Source: Flavivirga amylovorans | Lineage (GTDB): Bacteria > Bacteroidota > Bacteroidia > Flavobacteriales > Flavobacteriaceae | Reading direction: 5' to 3' | DNA length: 64,000 bases | NCBI RefSeq assembly: GCF_030540875.1 | Contig: NZ_JAUOEM010000006.1 | Location: 62,001-126,000 of the forward strand | In this document: positions 33,900 through 42,466 of the stretch, one piece after another | Position numbering within the stretch: the first letter of the stretch is position 1 | How the letters are laid out: each line of letters starts with the position of its first letter | Notes under the pieces: generated by a model | What the model was told of the DNA's origin: nothing | What the model saw: only the letters and a program-made list of their open reading frames with translations | Databases searched by the model: none | Made by a program: the position numbers and the translations under genes

Positions 33900-35972
33900 A
33901 TGTACAAATTCACAAGTCTAATTATAACTATATGTCTGCTCTTTTCTTGTTCTGAAAAAACAAATAAAACCACAATAGCTTCACCAGACAAACAAATAAA
34001 AGTTCATTTCTTCCTTTCTAAAAAAAACGAACCATCTTATACAGTTCATTTTAAAAATGAAACCATTATTGACTCCTCTAAAATGGGGTTCGAACTAAAA
34101 GATGCCTTAGCATTAAATTCAAATTTCAAAATAGTAAACACTCAGGAATCAACAACTGATGAAACTTGGGACATGGTTTGGGGTGAAGATGCACAAGTGC
34201 GTAATCATTATAATGAACTTAAGATTGAACTGGAAGAAACTTCAGAGTTAAAAAGACGGTTAAATATCATCTTTAAAGTATACGATGATGGACTTGGTTT
34301 TAGATATGAGTTCCCTGAACAAGAGAATTTGACTAACGTAATCATTACAGATGAAAATACCGAGTTCAACCTTACAGAAGACCATAAAACATGGTGGATT
34401 CCCGGAGATTGGGATATTTACGAGTATCTATACAATACCACTAAGTTTTCAGAAATAGATGCTTTAAAACATTACGAACCAGGAGCGCATTTAGGACAGA
34501 CTTATGTTCCCGAAAATGCCGTAAATACCCCCGTAACAATGAAAACAAATTCTGGGGTTTATTTAAGTTTTCATGAAGCAGACTTAACCAATTATGCGGG
34601 TATGACCTTAGCAGTTGATACAACAGACTTAAAAATGACAAGTGAATTGGTTGGCAATGATGAAAACATAAAAGTTAAACGTCAGACACCTTTTGAAACA
34701 CCTTGGCGTACCATTCAAATTTCTGATAGCCCTGGCGGTTTAATAGAATCTAAACTCATTGTAAACCTTAACGAACCAAATACGGTTGATGATATGTCTT
34801 ATTTTAAACCCACAAAGTATGTTGGCATTTGGTGGGATATGCACATTGGCACAGGAAATTGGGATTACTCTGGTAAATACCATGCTGCCAACACTAAATA
34901 TGCCAAAGAAATGATTGATTTTGCTTCGGAACATAATATACATGGTATGTTGGTAGAAGGCTGGAATATTGGTTGGGAAAAATGGTGGGATAAAAGCAAT
35001 AAGAAAGTACATTTCGATTTTGTAACACCTTATCCAGATTATGATTTGGAAGACATAACAAATTATGGGAAATCTAAGGGTGTTGCGTTGATCATGCATC
35101 ATGAAACTTCCGCAGATATCATTCGTTATGAAACCCAATTAGATACTGCCTTTGCTTTAATGAAAAAACTTAATATCCATTCTGTAAAAACTGGTTATGT
35201 GGGTCGTATTATTCCAAAAGGTGAATACCATCACGGACAGTATATGGTAAATCATTATCAAAAAGTGTTAGAAAAAGGCATAGAAACTAATGTCGCAATA
35301 AATGCACACGAACCTATTAAAGCTACAGGAAAAAGACGCACCTATCCAGTCGCTATTTCCCGTGAAGGTGTTCGCGGACAAGAATATAACGCCTGGTCTA
35401 AAGATGGAGGTAATCCACCAGAGCATCTAACCATTGTGCCTTTTACAAGAATGCTGGGAGGTCCCATAGATTATACACCAGGAATTTTTAACACCACTTT
35501 AAAGCCATATAAAACAGACAATCAAATTAATACAACACTAGCCCATCAATTAGCTTTGTATGTTGTTTTATACAGCCCAGTACAAATGGTACCAGACCTA
35601 ATTAAACATTACAAAGATCATCCAGCTTTTCAGTTTATTAAAGATGTAGGTGTAGATTGGAATACTTCTAAAGTTTTAGATGCCGAAATAGGTGATTTTA
35701 TTGCTGTTGCACGTCAAGAAAAGGGAACAAAAAACTGGTTTATTGGTTGCATTACAGATGAAAATGCCAGAGTTGTTAAAATAGATTTGAAGTTTTTAGA
35801 AGCAGATAAAATCTATGTTGCTACACTATACCAAGACACACAAGATTCACACTACATAAACAATCCAGAAGTTTATAAAATTTCTGAACAAGAAGTAAAT
35901 CATAAAACAATACTAGAGCTTAATTTGGCACCTGGAGGAGGTTGTGCAATCTCATTAATACCAAAAGAATAA
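33900..35972 (+). CDS. GH97 family glycosidase, SusB-like, lipoprotein
   Basis: The 690-residue protein has a lipoprotein signal (ICLLFSC, Cys17), an N-terminal beta-sandwich and a TIM barrel with KYVGIWWDMHIGTGNW, HGMLVEGWNIGWEKWW, ALIMHHETSADI, VKTGYVGRIIPKGEYHHGQY and INAHEPIKATGKRRTYP. GH97 has inverting members (alpha-glucosidases such as SusB) and retaining members (alpha-galactosidases) that carry an aspartate nucleophile in the strand where this protein reads VKTGYVG. The lack of that aspartate and the SusB-like surroundings point to an inverting alpha-glucosidase; this is inference from remembered motifs. It is the last intact gene of the operon and implies alpha-linked glucose in the substrate or in a co-imported glycan. 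Confidence 0.88.
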   Translation: MYKFTSLIITICLLFSCSEKTNKTTIASPDKQIKVHFFLSKKNEPSYTVHFKNETIIDSSKMGFELKDALALNSNFKIVNTQESTTDETWDMVWGEDAQVRNHYNELKIELEETSELKRRLNIIFKVYDDGLGFRYEFPEQENLTNVIITDENTEFNLTEDHKTWWIPGDWDIYEYLYNTTKFSEIDALKHYEPGAHLGQTYVPENAVNTPVTMKTNSGVYLSFHEADLTNYAGMTLAVDTTDLKMTSELVGNDENIKVKRQTPFETPWRTIQISDSPGGLIESKLIVNLNEPNTVDDMSYFKPTKYVGIWWDMHIGTGNWDYSGKYHAANTKYAKEMIDFASEHNIHGMLVEGWNIGWEKWWDKSNKKVHFDFVTPYPDYDLEDITNYGKSKGVALIMHHETSADIIRYETQLDTAFALMKKLNIHSVKTGYVGRIIPKGEYHHGQYMVNHYQKVLEKGIETNVAINAHEPIKATGKRRTYPVAISREGVRGQEYNAWSKDGGNPPEHLTIVPFTRMLGGPIDYTPGIFNTTLKPYKTDNQINTTLAHQLALYVVLYSPVQMVPDLIKHYKDHPAFQFIKDVGVDWNTSKVLDAEIGDFIAVARQEKGTKNWFIGCITDENARVVKIDLKFLEADKIYVATLYQDTQDSHYINNPEVYKISEQEVNHKTILELNLAPGGGCAISLIPKE

Positions 35973-35980
35973 ATATTACA

Positions 35981-36129
35981 ATGAAAAAAATAAGTGTCTT
36001 AGTACTACTATTTTGCTAATTTGGTATGCTATCGGCTCAAGAAGATATCTAAGTGATTCTAAGGACTGTAAATATCCTTCAGATCATTTACCTGTTTATG
36101 TAGAAATACAACTCATCAAAACTAACTAA
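35981..36129 (+). pseudogene. Remnant of an exported endonuclease/exonuclease/phosphatase-family protein
   Basis: The ATG at 35981 begins MKKISVLVLLFC, a stop, then FGMLSAQEDI, a broken signal peptide. In another frame a C-terminal piece follows directly, DCKYPSDHLPVYVEIQLIKT and a stop. YPSDHLPV is the conserved terminal block of endonuclease/exonuclease/phosphatase-fold proteins. The middle of roughly 250 residues is therefore deleted, and only both ends of the gene remain. It stood at the end of the PUL operon, nine bases after GH97. The N-terminal half alone would be unrecognisable; the call rests on the SDHxPV end. Confidence 0.6.
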
Positions 36130-36138
36130 GATAGAATT

Positions 36139-36239
36139 ATGAACAAAAGACTTTTCTATTGTTAATAGCAGTTGTATCTGCATTGGTTGGATTATTTATA
36201 GAACTACCATTGACGTTATTTTATAAGTGGTTAATTTAA
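36139..36239 (+). pseudogene. Short frameshifted membrane-protein remnant
   Basis: The ATG at 36139 gives MNKRLFYC and a stop, while a shifted frame continues LLIAVVSALVGLFIELPL and then TLFYKWLI before a stop at 36237-36239. A single-base change would join them into a peptide of about 33 residues with one membrane segment. It may be the tail of a lost transporter or a decayed small membrane protein. The evidence is hydrophobicity only. Confidence 0.3.
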
Positions 36240-36252
36240 AGCTATTTGTCAG

Positions 36253-36280
36253 AGCCTTTCGACTTCGCTCAAGACAGGCT
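36253..36280. repeat. Short dispersed-type hairpin (AGCCTTTCGACTTCGCTCAA...AGGCT)
   Basis: AGCCT and AGGCT enclose TTTCGACTTCGCTCAAGAC. As I recall, very similar sequences recur in intergenic regions of many flavobacterial genomes, so this is likely one copy of a dispersed palindromic repeat. Only this copy was seen in the window. Confidence 0.4.
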
Positions 36281-36445
36281 AAAGTGAAGAATCTTTGTCT
36301 AAATTAATTATTTATAATTCATCCCTTTTACAAACATAGGATGACATCCGATAACGTCATTTCATACGCTTGATAAAAAAATTTTCTAAGGTCTCATAGT
36401 TTTCAGATTAATAAAAATGTAATCTCAAGATAAATAAACATTTAT

Positions 36446-36477
36446 AAAAAAGCCTCCGATTTCTCGAAAGCTTTTTT
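36446..36477. terminator. Bidirectional terminator between the PUL and the M16 peptidase gene
   Basis: AAAAAAGC and GCTTTTTT form a stem, extended by partial TCCGA/TCTCGA-like pairing in the middle. It lies between the plus-strand PUL remnants and the convergent peptidase gene ending at 36521. Confidence 0.7.
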
Positions 36478-36520
36478 ATACTATATACTAGCAGTATTAG
36501 AGAAAAAATGGTTCTCTAAT

Positions 36521-39340
36521 TTATTTTTCAGGTAATAAAATAAACTCAGCGTAATTATTCATATCAAAATAGGCATTCGCAGCATCTTGAAACATCTTAG
36601 AATCTATTTTATTAATACTTGCTTCATACTCTAAAACAGACTCAAAATCTAATCCGTATTTATAAGCTTCTTTTAGTTTAGATATCCAATATCCATTATA
36701 CTCTAAAGCATCTTTTGCATTGGCCAATTCTGCTTCTTTAATTTTATTTAAATCTTCGGGTGAAGCTCCTTGTTTTTTAATTTTTTCTATTTCTTCAAAT
36801 ACTTTTGCTATTAATTTATCTACATTATCAGGATCGCATGTAAACCTTACATTCATTCTATACCAATCATAAGGTATCTCTGAAGCATATCCTGAGACTT
36901 GTACACCGTATACTCCAGCCATTTTTTCACGCATTTCTTGTGTGAGTTTAATTTTAAGCAACTTTCCTAGCAGATTTAATTTTTTCTTCTCTTCTAATGA
37001 AAATTCAAAACCTCCAATAAAACGCATATCTACTTTGCTTTTATCATCTACTCCTTTTACTATGGTCTCTTTAACACCTCCTTGGGTATATCTTAAACCA
37101 ATATCCTTCCAAGAACTTGTTTCGTTTAAATTAGAAGAGAGGCTTCCTAAATATTGCGTTACATATTCTTTCAGGGAATCGATTTGAAAACTTCCAACAA
37201 AAATAAATGTAAAACCATTTGCAGATGAAAACCGTTCCTTATAAAAATTATATGCTACATCAAGTTTTAAACCATCTTCAATTTGGCTGTCAGTTAAAGG
37301 TATTGCTCTTAAATGATTTTTTGTCATGACCTCACTTATTCTTTTTTCAAAATAACTTCCTGGGCTTTTATCTTGATCTTTATATGTAGACTTTAAGTTT
37401 TCTTTAAATGCATTAAAAACGTTTTTATCCTTATTCGGTTTAGTAAAGTATAAATGTGTCATTTGCAACATGCTTTCCAAGTCTTTTGATGAACTACTAC
37501 CAGAAAATAATTCGCTATAAAAGTTTATACGTGGTGAGATGCTAAGTGTTTTTCCCATATTCAGCTTTTTCAAATCTGTTTTAGAGATTTCATTAACACC
37601 GCTAGAACCTATTATATTCCCAGCATTTCTAGCTGAAACATATAACGAATCTGGAGCGATTGAACTTCCTCCAGGCCTAAAACCATTCATAGAAATCAAA
37701 TCATTTTGAAACTGTGTTGGTTTAGCTATAATTGTAATACCGTTAGCCAGTTCCCAAGTGGTAACATCTACCTTTTTATTATATGTTTCTTTTATAATGT
37801 TTCCTGGTTCTGGTTTATGGGACATTAATTCAATATCGCCAAGTTTATCTTTATAAGCTTCGATATCTTTTAAAGTAATCTTTTTAAGTATTTTTTTTAT
37901 ATCATTTTCAGTTGGTAATTTTAAATCTTCTTTTTCTATAGCATTTATAACTACTGCGGCGTTATCTTCTCTTACCCATTGTTTACTTATGTTATTAACG
38001 TCTTCAACAGAAATACCAGGTAAAATTTCTTTATAAAATTCATACTTAAATACATCACTAGGAATTGGTACATGGTCTGTAAAATTATCTATGTATTGTT
38101 CTACATAATACTTTGTAGATAGCTTTCCTGTTTCTTTTCTACGTATATCAGCATTATTGAGTAAAAGTGCTTTGTAACGTTCTAATTCAGTCGCTGTAAA
38201 ACCAAATCGCTTGGCTCGTTCGCTTTCTGTTAGTAATGCATCAATCCCCTCGGTAACTTTATCTTCTTTAAGATTGGCTCTTAAAAAATAGCAATCCATA
38301 TTAGCCAAAAAGTTTCCTATTCCAGCAGTTGCTGATAAAAAAGGGGCATTGGACTTGATTGAAACCTCATTTAATCGTTGCCTTAGCATCCCTGAATACA
38401 AACTCCTTAAAAGTACCTGTTTATAATCTTGTAGGGTTTCAACCTCAGTTTCTTGCTTTTTAATATATATAGAAACTTTAACACCCTTAGTTTCTTTATC
38501 TGTAATGACCGTAATTTTTGGTTTTTCATTATCAGAAATTTCATAGTACACTCTTTCCTTCGGATTTTTTACTGGTTTTATATTCTTAAAAATTTTCTTA
38601 ACTTTTATTTCGGTCTGTTCTACATCAAAGTCTCCTACTAAAACTAAAGCCATCAAATCCGGGCGGTACCAATCATTATAAAAGCGTTTCATCACATCAT
38701 ATTTAGAGTTCATGATAACATCTAACGTTCCAATAGGTAGTCTATCCGCATATCTGGAATTATTTGTTATTACAGGAATTGACTTATAATACATACGCAT
38801 ACCAGCTCCACTCCTAGCCCTTAACTCTTCTGCAACAACGCCTCGCTCATTATCAATTTCTTCATGAGAAAATGTAATGCCGTCGGCCCAATCCCGTAAC
38901 ACTTGTAAACTTGTACCTAATGTTTTTTCATCTGTTGGAACAGATAGCTTGTAAACGGTTTCATCAAAACCAGTATGTGCATTTAAATCTGCTCCAAATT
39001 CAATACCAAGACTTTGTAAATAATCGATAAGCTCGTTTTTTGGAAACTTTTTAGTCCCATTAAATGCCATGTGTTCTATAAAATGTGCCAATCCTAACTG
39101 ATCTTCATCTTCTAAAATTGAACCTGCATTAAGAACCAAACGCAACTCTGCTTTATTTTTTGGTTTCGCATTGTGTTTTATATAATAGGTAAGTCCATTA
39201 CTTAGTTTACCCATTTTAATTGTGGGGTCTATAGGTATGTGATTGCTTAAATCTTCAACTTGTGCTATCAGATTAAAATTCCATAGATATAAAATTGAAG
39301 CTATTATTACTGTTACGTTTTTCATGATTGATGTATTCAA
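36521..39340 (-). CDS. M16 family zinc metallopeptidase (pitrilysin/insulinase)
   Basis: The 939-residue exported protein is a fused two-half M16 peptidase. The inverted zinc motif H86-F-I-E89-H90 is intact and a third ligand is expected at E165 in NERGVVAEE, 75 residues further on. The second half, which lacks a zinc motif as usual, contains an R/Y-type pair region (RFIGGFEFSLEEKKK). The signal peptide ends about residue 26 (NLIAQ). Such periplasmic enzymes degrade small peptides in a closed chamber. It is the last gene of a minus-strand series that includes ECF sigma, FecR, SusC and SusD genes; in Bacteroidota M16 genes commonly accompany SusCD pairs thought to import peptides. A 365-base gap separates it from the EF-hand gene, so it may have its own promoter. 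Confidence 0.92.
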   Translation of the reverse strand: MNTSIMKNVTVIIASILYLWNFNLIAQVEDLSNHIPIDPTIKMGKLSNGLTYYIKHNAKPKNKAELRLVLNAGSILEDEDQLGLAHFIEHMAFNGTKKFPKNELIDYLQSLGIEFGADLNAHTGFDETVYKLSVPTDEKTLGTSLQVLRDWADGITFSHEEIDNERGVVAEELRARSGAGMRMYYKSIPVITNNSRYADRLPIGTLDVIMNSKYDVMKRFYNDWYRPDLMALVLVGDFDVEQTEIKVKKIFKNIKPVKNPKERVYYEISDNEKPKITVITDKETKGVKVSIYIKKQETEVETLQDYKQVLLRSLYSGMLRQRLNEVSIKSNAPFLSATAGIGNFLANMDCYFLRANLKEDKVTEGIDALLTESERAKRFGFTATELERYKALLLNNADIRRKETGKLSTKYYVEQYIDNFTDHVPIPSDVFKYEFYKEILPGISVEDVNNISKQWVREDNAAVVINAIEKEDLKLPTENDIKKILKKITLKDIEAYKDKLGDIELMSHKPEPGNIIKETYNKKVDVTTWELANGITIIAKPTQFQNDLISMNGFRPGGSSIAPDSLYVSARNAGNIIGSSGVNEISKTDLKKLNMGKTLSISPRINFYSELFSGSSSSKDLESMLQMTHLYFTKPNKDKNVFNAFKENLKSTYKDQDKSPGSYFEKRISEVMTKNHLRAIPLTDSQIEDGLKLDVAYNFYKERFSSANGFTFIFVGSFQIDSLKEYVTQYLGSLSSNLNETSSWKDIGLRYTQGGVKETIVKGVDDKSKVDMRFIGGFEFSLEEKKKLNLLGKLLKIKLTQEMREKMAGVYGVQVSGYASEIPYDWYRMNVRFTCDPDNVDKLIAKVFEEIEKIKKQGASPEDLNKIKEAELANAKDALEYNGYWISKLKEAYKYGLDFESVLEYEASINKIDSKMFQDAANAYFDMNNYAEFILLPEK

Positions 39341-39705
39341 AATTGTTATTTTATTAATTTTTATTTACCTAATTTAAAATCGAGATGAAACACTTTATTA
39401 TTTATTCGATTGTTTTCTAAAACACTATTTATTATGACCTTTTAATTATGATTTGAATGGTTATACTTCTATCCATATATAAGAATACTAAATAAAAAAG
39501 AACGTTTATAAATAATATGATTTATGAAAATAAGATAGGGTATTTTCCAGTTATTTTACACTGTTAAGACTATCTTTCTTTTAGTCTAAATATTAAAAAC
39601 AGGACTTAAAACAATGATTTTAAGCCCCATTTAAGATTAATAAAATTAAGATTTATATAATCTTAACATATCTCACTAAATAAATATTCTCTAATAAAAT
39701 ATTAA
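39341..39705. other. AT-rich intergenic region between EF-hand and M16 genes
   Basis: I see no gene here. There is a weak AAGATT/AATCTT hairpin at about 39648-39664 just after the EF-hand gene (reading the minus strand) and a weak AGACTA/TAGTCT hairpin at 39567-39587. Neither has a clear T run, so no terminator is claimed. Confidence 0.5.
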
Positions 39706-40497
39706 TTATGCATTACATGAAACAGCACAGCCGTCAGAAATTGCAATCATACAGAGGTGATCACCCTCACACCCATAAATTTCTACAGTACACAAAAAAC
39801 AAAGCTCAAAACAATCGATAGAAAATTCACTAAGTGAAATATTACCATCTCCATTCTGATCTAGTGATCCAAAGGATGAATTTTTTTTTAAAATGGAAGA
39901 CATAAAAGTAGCAGACTTGTATTCATCCTCACTGATAAGACCATTGCCATTAGTATCAATATCCATAAACGAAGGAATTACGCATTCCTCAGGAGGTTGA
40001 ATATTATCCACTTGAGCTCTTATTTTTCTCTTTCCATTGATAAATTCTATCTTAGAAAACCAAGCCCCATCAATTGTTCTTACGTTAACTACTGTATTTT
40101 TGTTTTTCTGATTATCTTTAAATGATTCAACTGAATGAACTACTGATTTATAATTCGTTAAATCAGATTCATTAAAATAAACTAATAAAACCTCTGATAA
40201 ATTTTCATTAGAAGTTTTTAGAGGAATTGAAAAAGCAAATTTACCCTCATTATCTTTAAACTTATATAAGCTAACTTCATCTAAATTAGGGCTTAATGCA
40301 TCTATTTTATTCATTAAAAGATAATTACTCACTATTTTACTTTTCGAATTAATGACACCTAGACTCTCAATATTTTCTGGTAAAGTTCGTTGGTTTTTTA
40401 AAACGCTTACTGTATCGGGTAAAGTTTGTATGTTTTCATTTTTAGTATTCCATGAGATAATAAACCCCATACATAAGACTAATATTATTTTTTTCAT
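39706..40497 (-). CDS. Exported EF-hand protein with cysteine-rich C-terminus
   Basis: The 263-residue protein has an N-terminal hydrophobic signal (KKIILVLCMGFIISW). I do not recognise the middle part, residues about 30-160. Two complete EF-hand calcium loops follow: D-T-N-G-N-G-L-I-S-E-D-E near residue 178 and D-Q-N-G-D-G-N-I-S-L-S-E near residue 212. The last 37 residues contain seven cysteines (CFELCFLC, YGCEGDHLC, DGCAVSCNA), and one more precedes the first EF-hand, an even total that suggests disulfides. Each calcium loop has the canonical D-x-N/D-x-N/D-G spacing. Its neighbours are a tiny HTH protein upstream and an M16 peptidase downstream. Role unknown; a secreted calcium-binding or peptide-precursor protein is possible. 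Confidence 0.75.
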   Translation of the reverse strand: MKKIILVLCMGFIISWNTKNENIQTLPDTVSVLKNQRTLPENIESLGVINSKSKIVSNYLLMNKIDALSPNLDEVSLYKFKDNEGKFAFSIPLKTSNENLSEVLLVYFNESDLTNYKSVVHSVESFKDNQKNKNTVVNVRTIDGAWFSKIEFINGKRKIRAQVDNIQPPEECVIPSFMDIDTNGNGLISEDEYKSATFMSSILKKNSSFGSLDQNGDGNISLSEFSIDCFELCFLCTVEIYGCEGDHLCMIAISDGCAVSCNA

Positions 40498-40548
40498 AAT
40501 TCTAAATTTTGATTTCTTAAAAAGTGTTAAAAAAATTATGAGGTATAT

Positions 40549-40556
40549 TACCTTTG
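40549..40556 (+). promoter_or_regulatory. Candidate -7 element (TACCTTTG) of a possible small RNA
   Basis: TACCTTTG matches TAnnTTTG exactly and is identical to the element before the candidate RNA at 4440. It points away from the EF-hand gene, and the only thing downstream on the plus strand is the stem-closed segment at 40563-40670. Confidence 0.35.
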
Positions 40557-40562
40557 CAATAT

Positions 40563-40670
40563 ATTCCTCTGATTATTTGTTATATAATTTATCTCATTGG
40601 CAGATAGTTTTAAGGTTAAACATGTCGAACTGTTTGTATCTATTAGCTCTTAATCAGAGGTTTATTTATT
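40563..40670 (+). ncRNA. Possible stem-closed small RNA between HTH and EF-hand genes
   Basis: CCTCTGATTA (40566-40575) is the exact complement of TAATCAGAGG (40651-40660), enclosing 75 bases with further complementary pairs such as GATAGTT/AACTGTTTGTATC. It begins about ten bases after an exact TAnnTTTG. The same stem would form in a minus-strand transcript as a leader of the EF-hand gene, which is the main alternative. No T run of terminator quality follows. Confidence 0.35.
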
Positions 40671-40746
40671 ATCCTTAAAACTAAATATTGTTGGTGCAGA
40701 AATACAGCACCATGAGATAAAATATATGTTTTTTCTTATTAAGTTA

Positions 40747-40989
40747 TCAAGATTTAACTTCAAATATCAGATTAGAAATCCTACCCTTTTTAGTATATAT
40801 ATAACTTCTTCTACTCCTATTGTATATGATAGGACATTTAAAATCTTTTTTGAGTTCATCAATCAAACTATATAAACTCCTTTTAGAAATACTTAATTTT
40901 TTTGCACATTCTTCCGGACTCCCAGTAGATTCTAATCTAATTAGTTGGTCTAATTGTTCTACTCTGTTTATATACTTATGTAATGACAT
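40747..40989 (-). CDS. Small HTH_11-type DNA-binding protein
   Basis: The 80-residue protein is almost entirely one helix-turn-helix: MSLHKYINRVEQLDQLIRLE, then TGSPEECAKKLSISKRSLYS and a short wing (CPIIYNRSRRSYIYTKKG). It matches the small HTH_11 proteins of Bacteroidota that often stand beside genes for short cysteine-containing secreted peptides. Here the next gene on the same strand, 249 bases downstream, is the EF-hand/cysteine-rich protein, and the SusD gene ends just upstream. It is probably the local regulator of that gene; this is inference from position. Confidence 0.75.
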   Translation of the reverse strand: MSLHKYINRVEQLDQLIRLESTGSPEECAKKLSISKRSLYSLIDELKKDFKCPIIYNRSRRSYIYTKKGRISNLIFEVKS

Positions 40990-41111
40990 AATTATAAGAT
41001 TAAGTTACAAGTCCCAAAAAACGATACTAAATTTCAAGTAAAATAGAGCTCTAAACCTTTGGGGAATTTAAAGCCCTATTGAAGGTAACTAACTCAAACA
41101 ATTAAAAAAAA

Positions 41112-42455
41112 TTATTCATAACCTGGGTTCTGATCTCCCAATGTTATAGCGCCATTTCCATCTATTTCATCTTCTGGTATAGGTAAAATATATTGATTTG
41201 AACTTGTAATAGTTGGTTTCAAGGTCATAGCTTTATCAAAGCGTATGGCTGCAAACCATTCACTACCGTTTTCAAAAGCTAATTCTCTTACTATTTCATT
41301 AAAAATATCGTCTTTAAGTTCGTCTATATTTGTAGCAGGAGAGTCACCTATTCCTGCACGGTTTCTAATGCTATTTAAAGGCGCACTAGCTTCTAAAAGT
41401 GTAGCACCGCTAAAAGCTAAACCTTCTGCTTTTATTAAATACATTTCTGCTAAACGCATAAAATAAGTAGGCCTAAATGTATCTCTATTATTCGTTTTTA
41501 AAACCGTTAACCCGTTAAATGTTTGTGGTGCTCTTGGATCCCCAGACATTACGCCGGGAAACCATGTATTACCTGCTCTACCAAAGTAAAATCGTTTTAT
41601 ATTTCTATCCTCAGTATCAGAGTTCTCATCACGATACGTCATAAAAATCATTTCTGATGAGTTTACCCCGTTAGCAAAAGCTGCTTCAAAACTAGGCTCT
41701 AAACTGGTTGTAGCATCATTAATAACTTCATCCGCTAAAGCCGCAGCTTCTGCATACATACCCATAAATAACAAAACCTTTGTTTTTAATGCTTTTGCTG
41801 CAGTTTTAGAACCTCTGTAAGATACTGAATACTCTGAGGCATCAGCAATTGCAATATCTAAATCTGATAAAATTTGTGCGTAACTTTCTGCTACCGTACT
41901 CCTCGCTTTATCTCTAGTGACAAAGTTTGAAGGTTCTGTACGTAATACAATCCCTAAATTACTGTTTAAATCAAAAAACTGTCCGTAGTATCTTAACACA
42001 TCAAAAGTTGCCATAGCCCTTAAAAAATGTGCTTCACCAATAATTTCTTTTTTATTTTCTGTCGTGATTTGTGCTTCAGTTAAGTTTCCCGTTAGTGCAA
42101 TAGAGTTATTAGCTATATCAATAACCTTATAAAAAGTAATCCAAAAATTATTTACTATAGAATTATCAAATTGGAGTTCATTTTCAGCAAATTCTAAACT
42201 CGATGAAGTAAGACCTAACCGACTCATAGACCCTATGAGAACACTGGGTATTAGTTCTGTATACATATAATATTCATCACTAGTCCCCAATGTTATTGTA
42301 CTATATATACCATTTAATAAGGCTCTGGCATCCGTTTCGTTTTTAACTACATTTTCTGCAACCAAATTATTTGGCGGGTCATTTTCCAATACATCTACCA
42401 ACTCGCATGAATAAATGATAAATAATGTGACTATATAAATTGCTATTTTTTTCAT
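41112..42455 (-). CDS. susD: RagB/SusD family lipoprotein
   Basis: The 447-residue protein has a lipoprotein signal (LFIIYSCELVD, Cys about residue 17). It is shorter than sugar-type SusD proteins (500-600) and has the N-terminal ETDARALLNGIYSTI and HFLRAMATFDVLRYYGQFFD blocks and the C-terminal YFMRLAEMYLIKAEGLA and ELAFENGSEWFAAIR blocks of the family. It pairs with the SusC gene 11 bases upstream. The short length together with the neighbouring ECF sigma/FecR pair and M16 peptidase suggests a peptide or non-glycan ligand, although this cannot be proven from sequence. Confidence 0.92.
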   Translation of the reverse strand: MKKIAIYIVTLFIIYSCELVDVLENDPPNNLVAENVVKNETDARALLNGIYSTITLGTSDEYYMYTELIPSVLIGSMSRLGLTSSSLEFAENELQFDNSIVNNFWITFYKVIDIANNSIALTGNLTEAQITTENKKEIIGEAHFLRAMATFDVLRYYGQFFDLNSNLGIVLRTEPSNFVTRDKARSTVAESYAQILSDLDIAIADASEYSVSYRGSKTAAKALKTKVLLFMGMYAEAAALADEVINDATTSLEPSFEAAFANGVNSSEMIFMTYRDENSDTEDRNIKRFYFGRAGNTWFPGVMSGDPRAPQTFNGLTVLKTNNRDTFRPTYFMRLAEMYLIKAEGLAFSGATLLEASAPLNSIRNRAGIGDSPATNIDELKDDIFNEIVRELAFENGSEWFAAIRFDKAMTLKPTITSSNQYILPIPEDEIDGNGAITLGDQNPGYE

Positions 42456-42466
42456 AATTATCTTTT

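Noticed and set aside
34740-35138. Minus-strand frame of 132 codons inside the GH97 gene
   Set aside because: It lies wholly within a convincing GH97 gene, has no family features and is explained by the codon bias of the other strand.
40352-40678. Plus-strand frame of 108 codons over the EF-hand gene start
   Set aside because: It is antisense to the EF-hand gene and its leader, has no recognisable domain and its upstream region is coding on the other strand.
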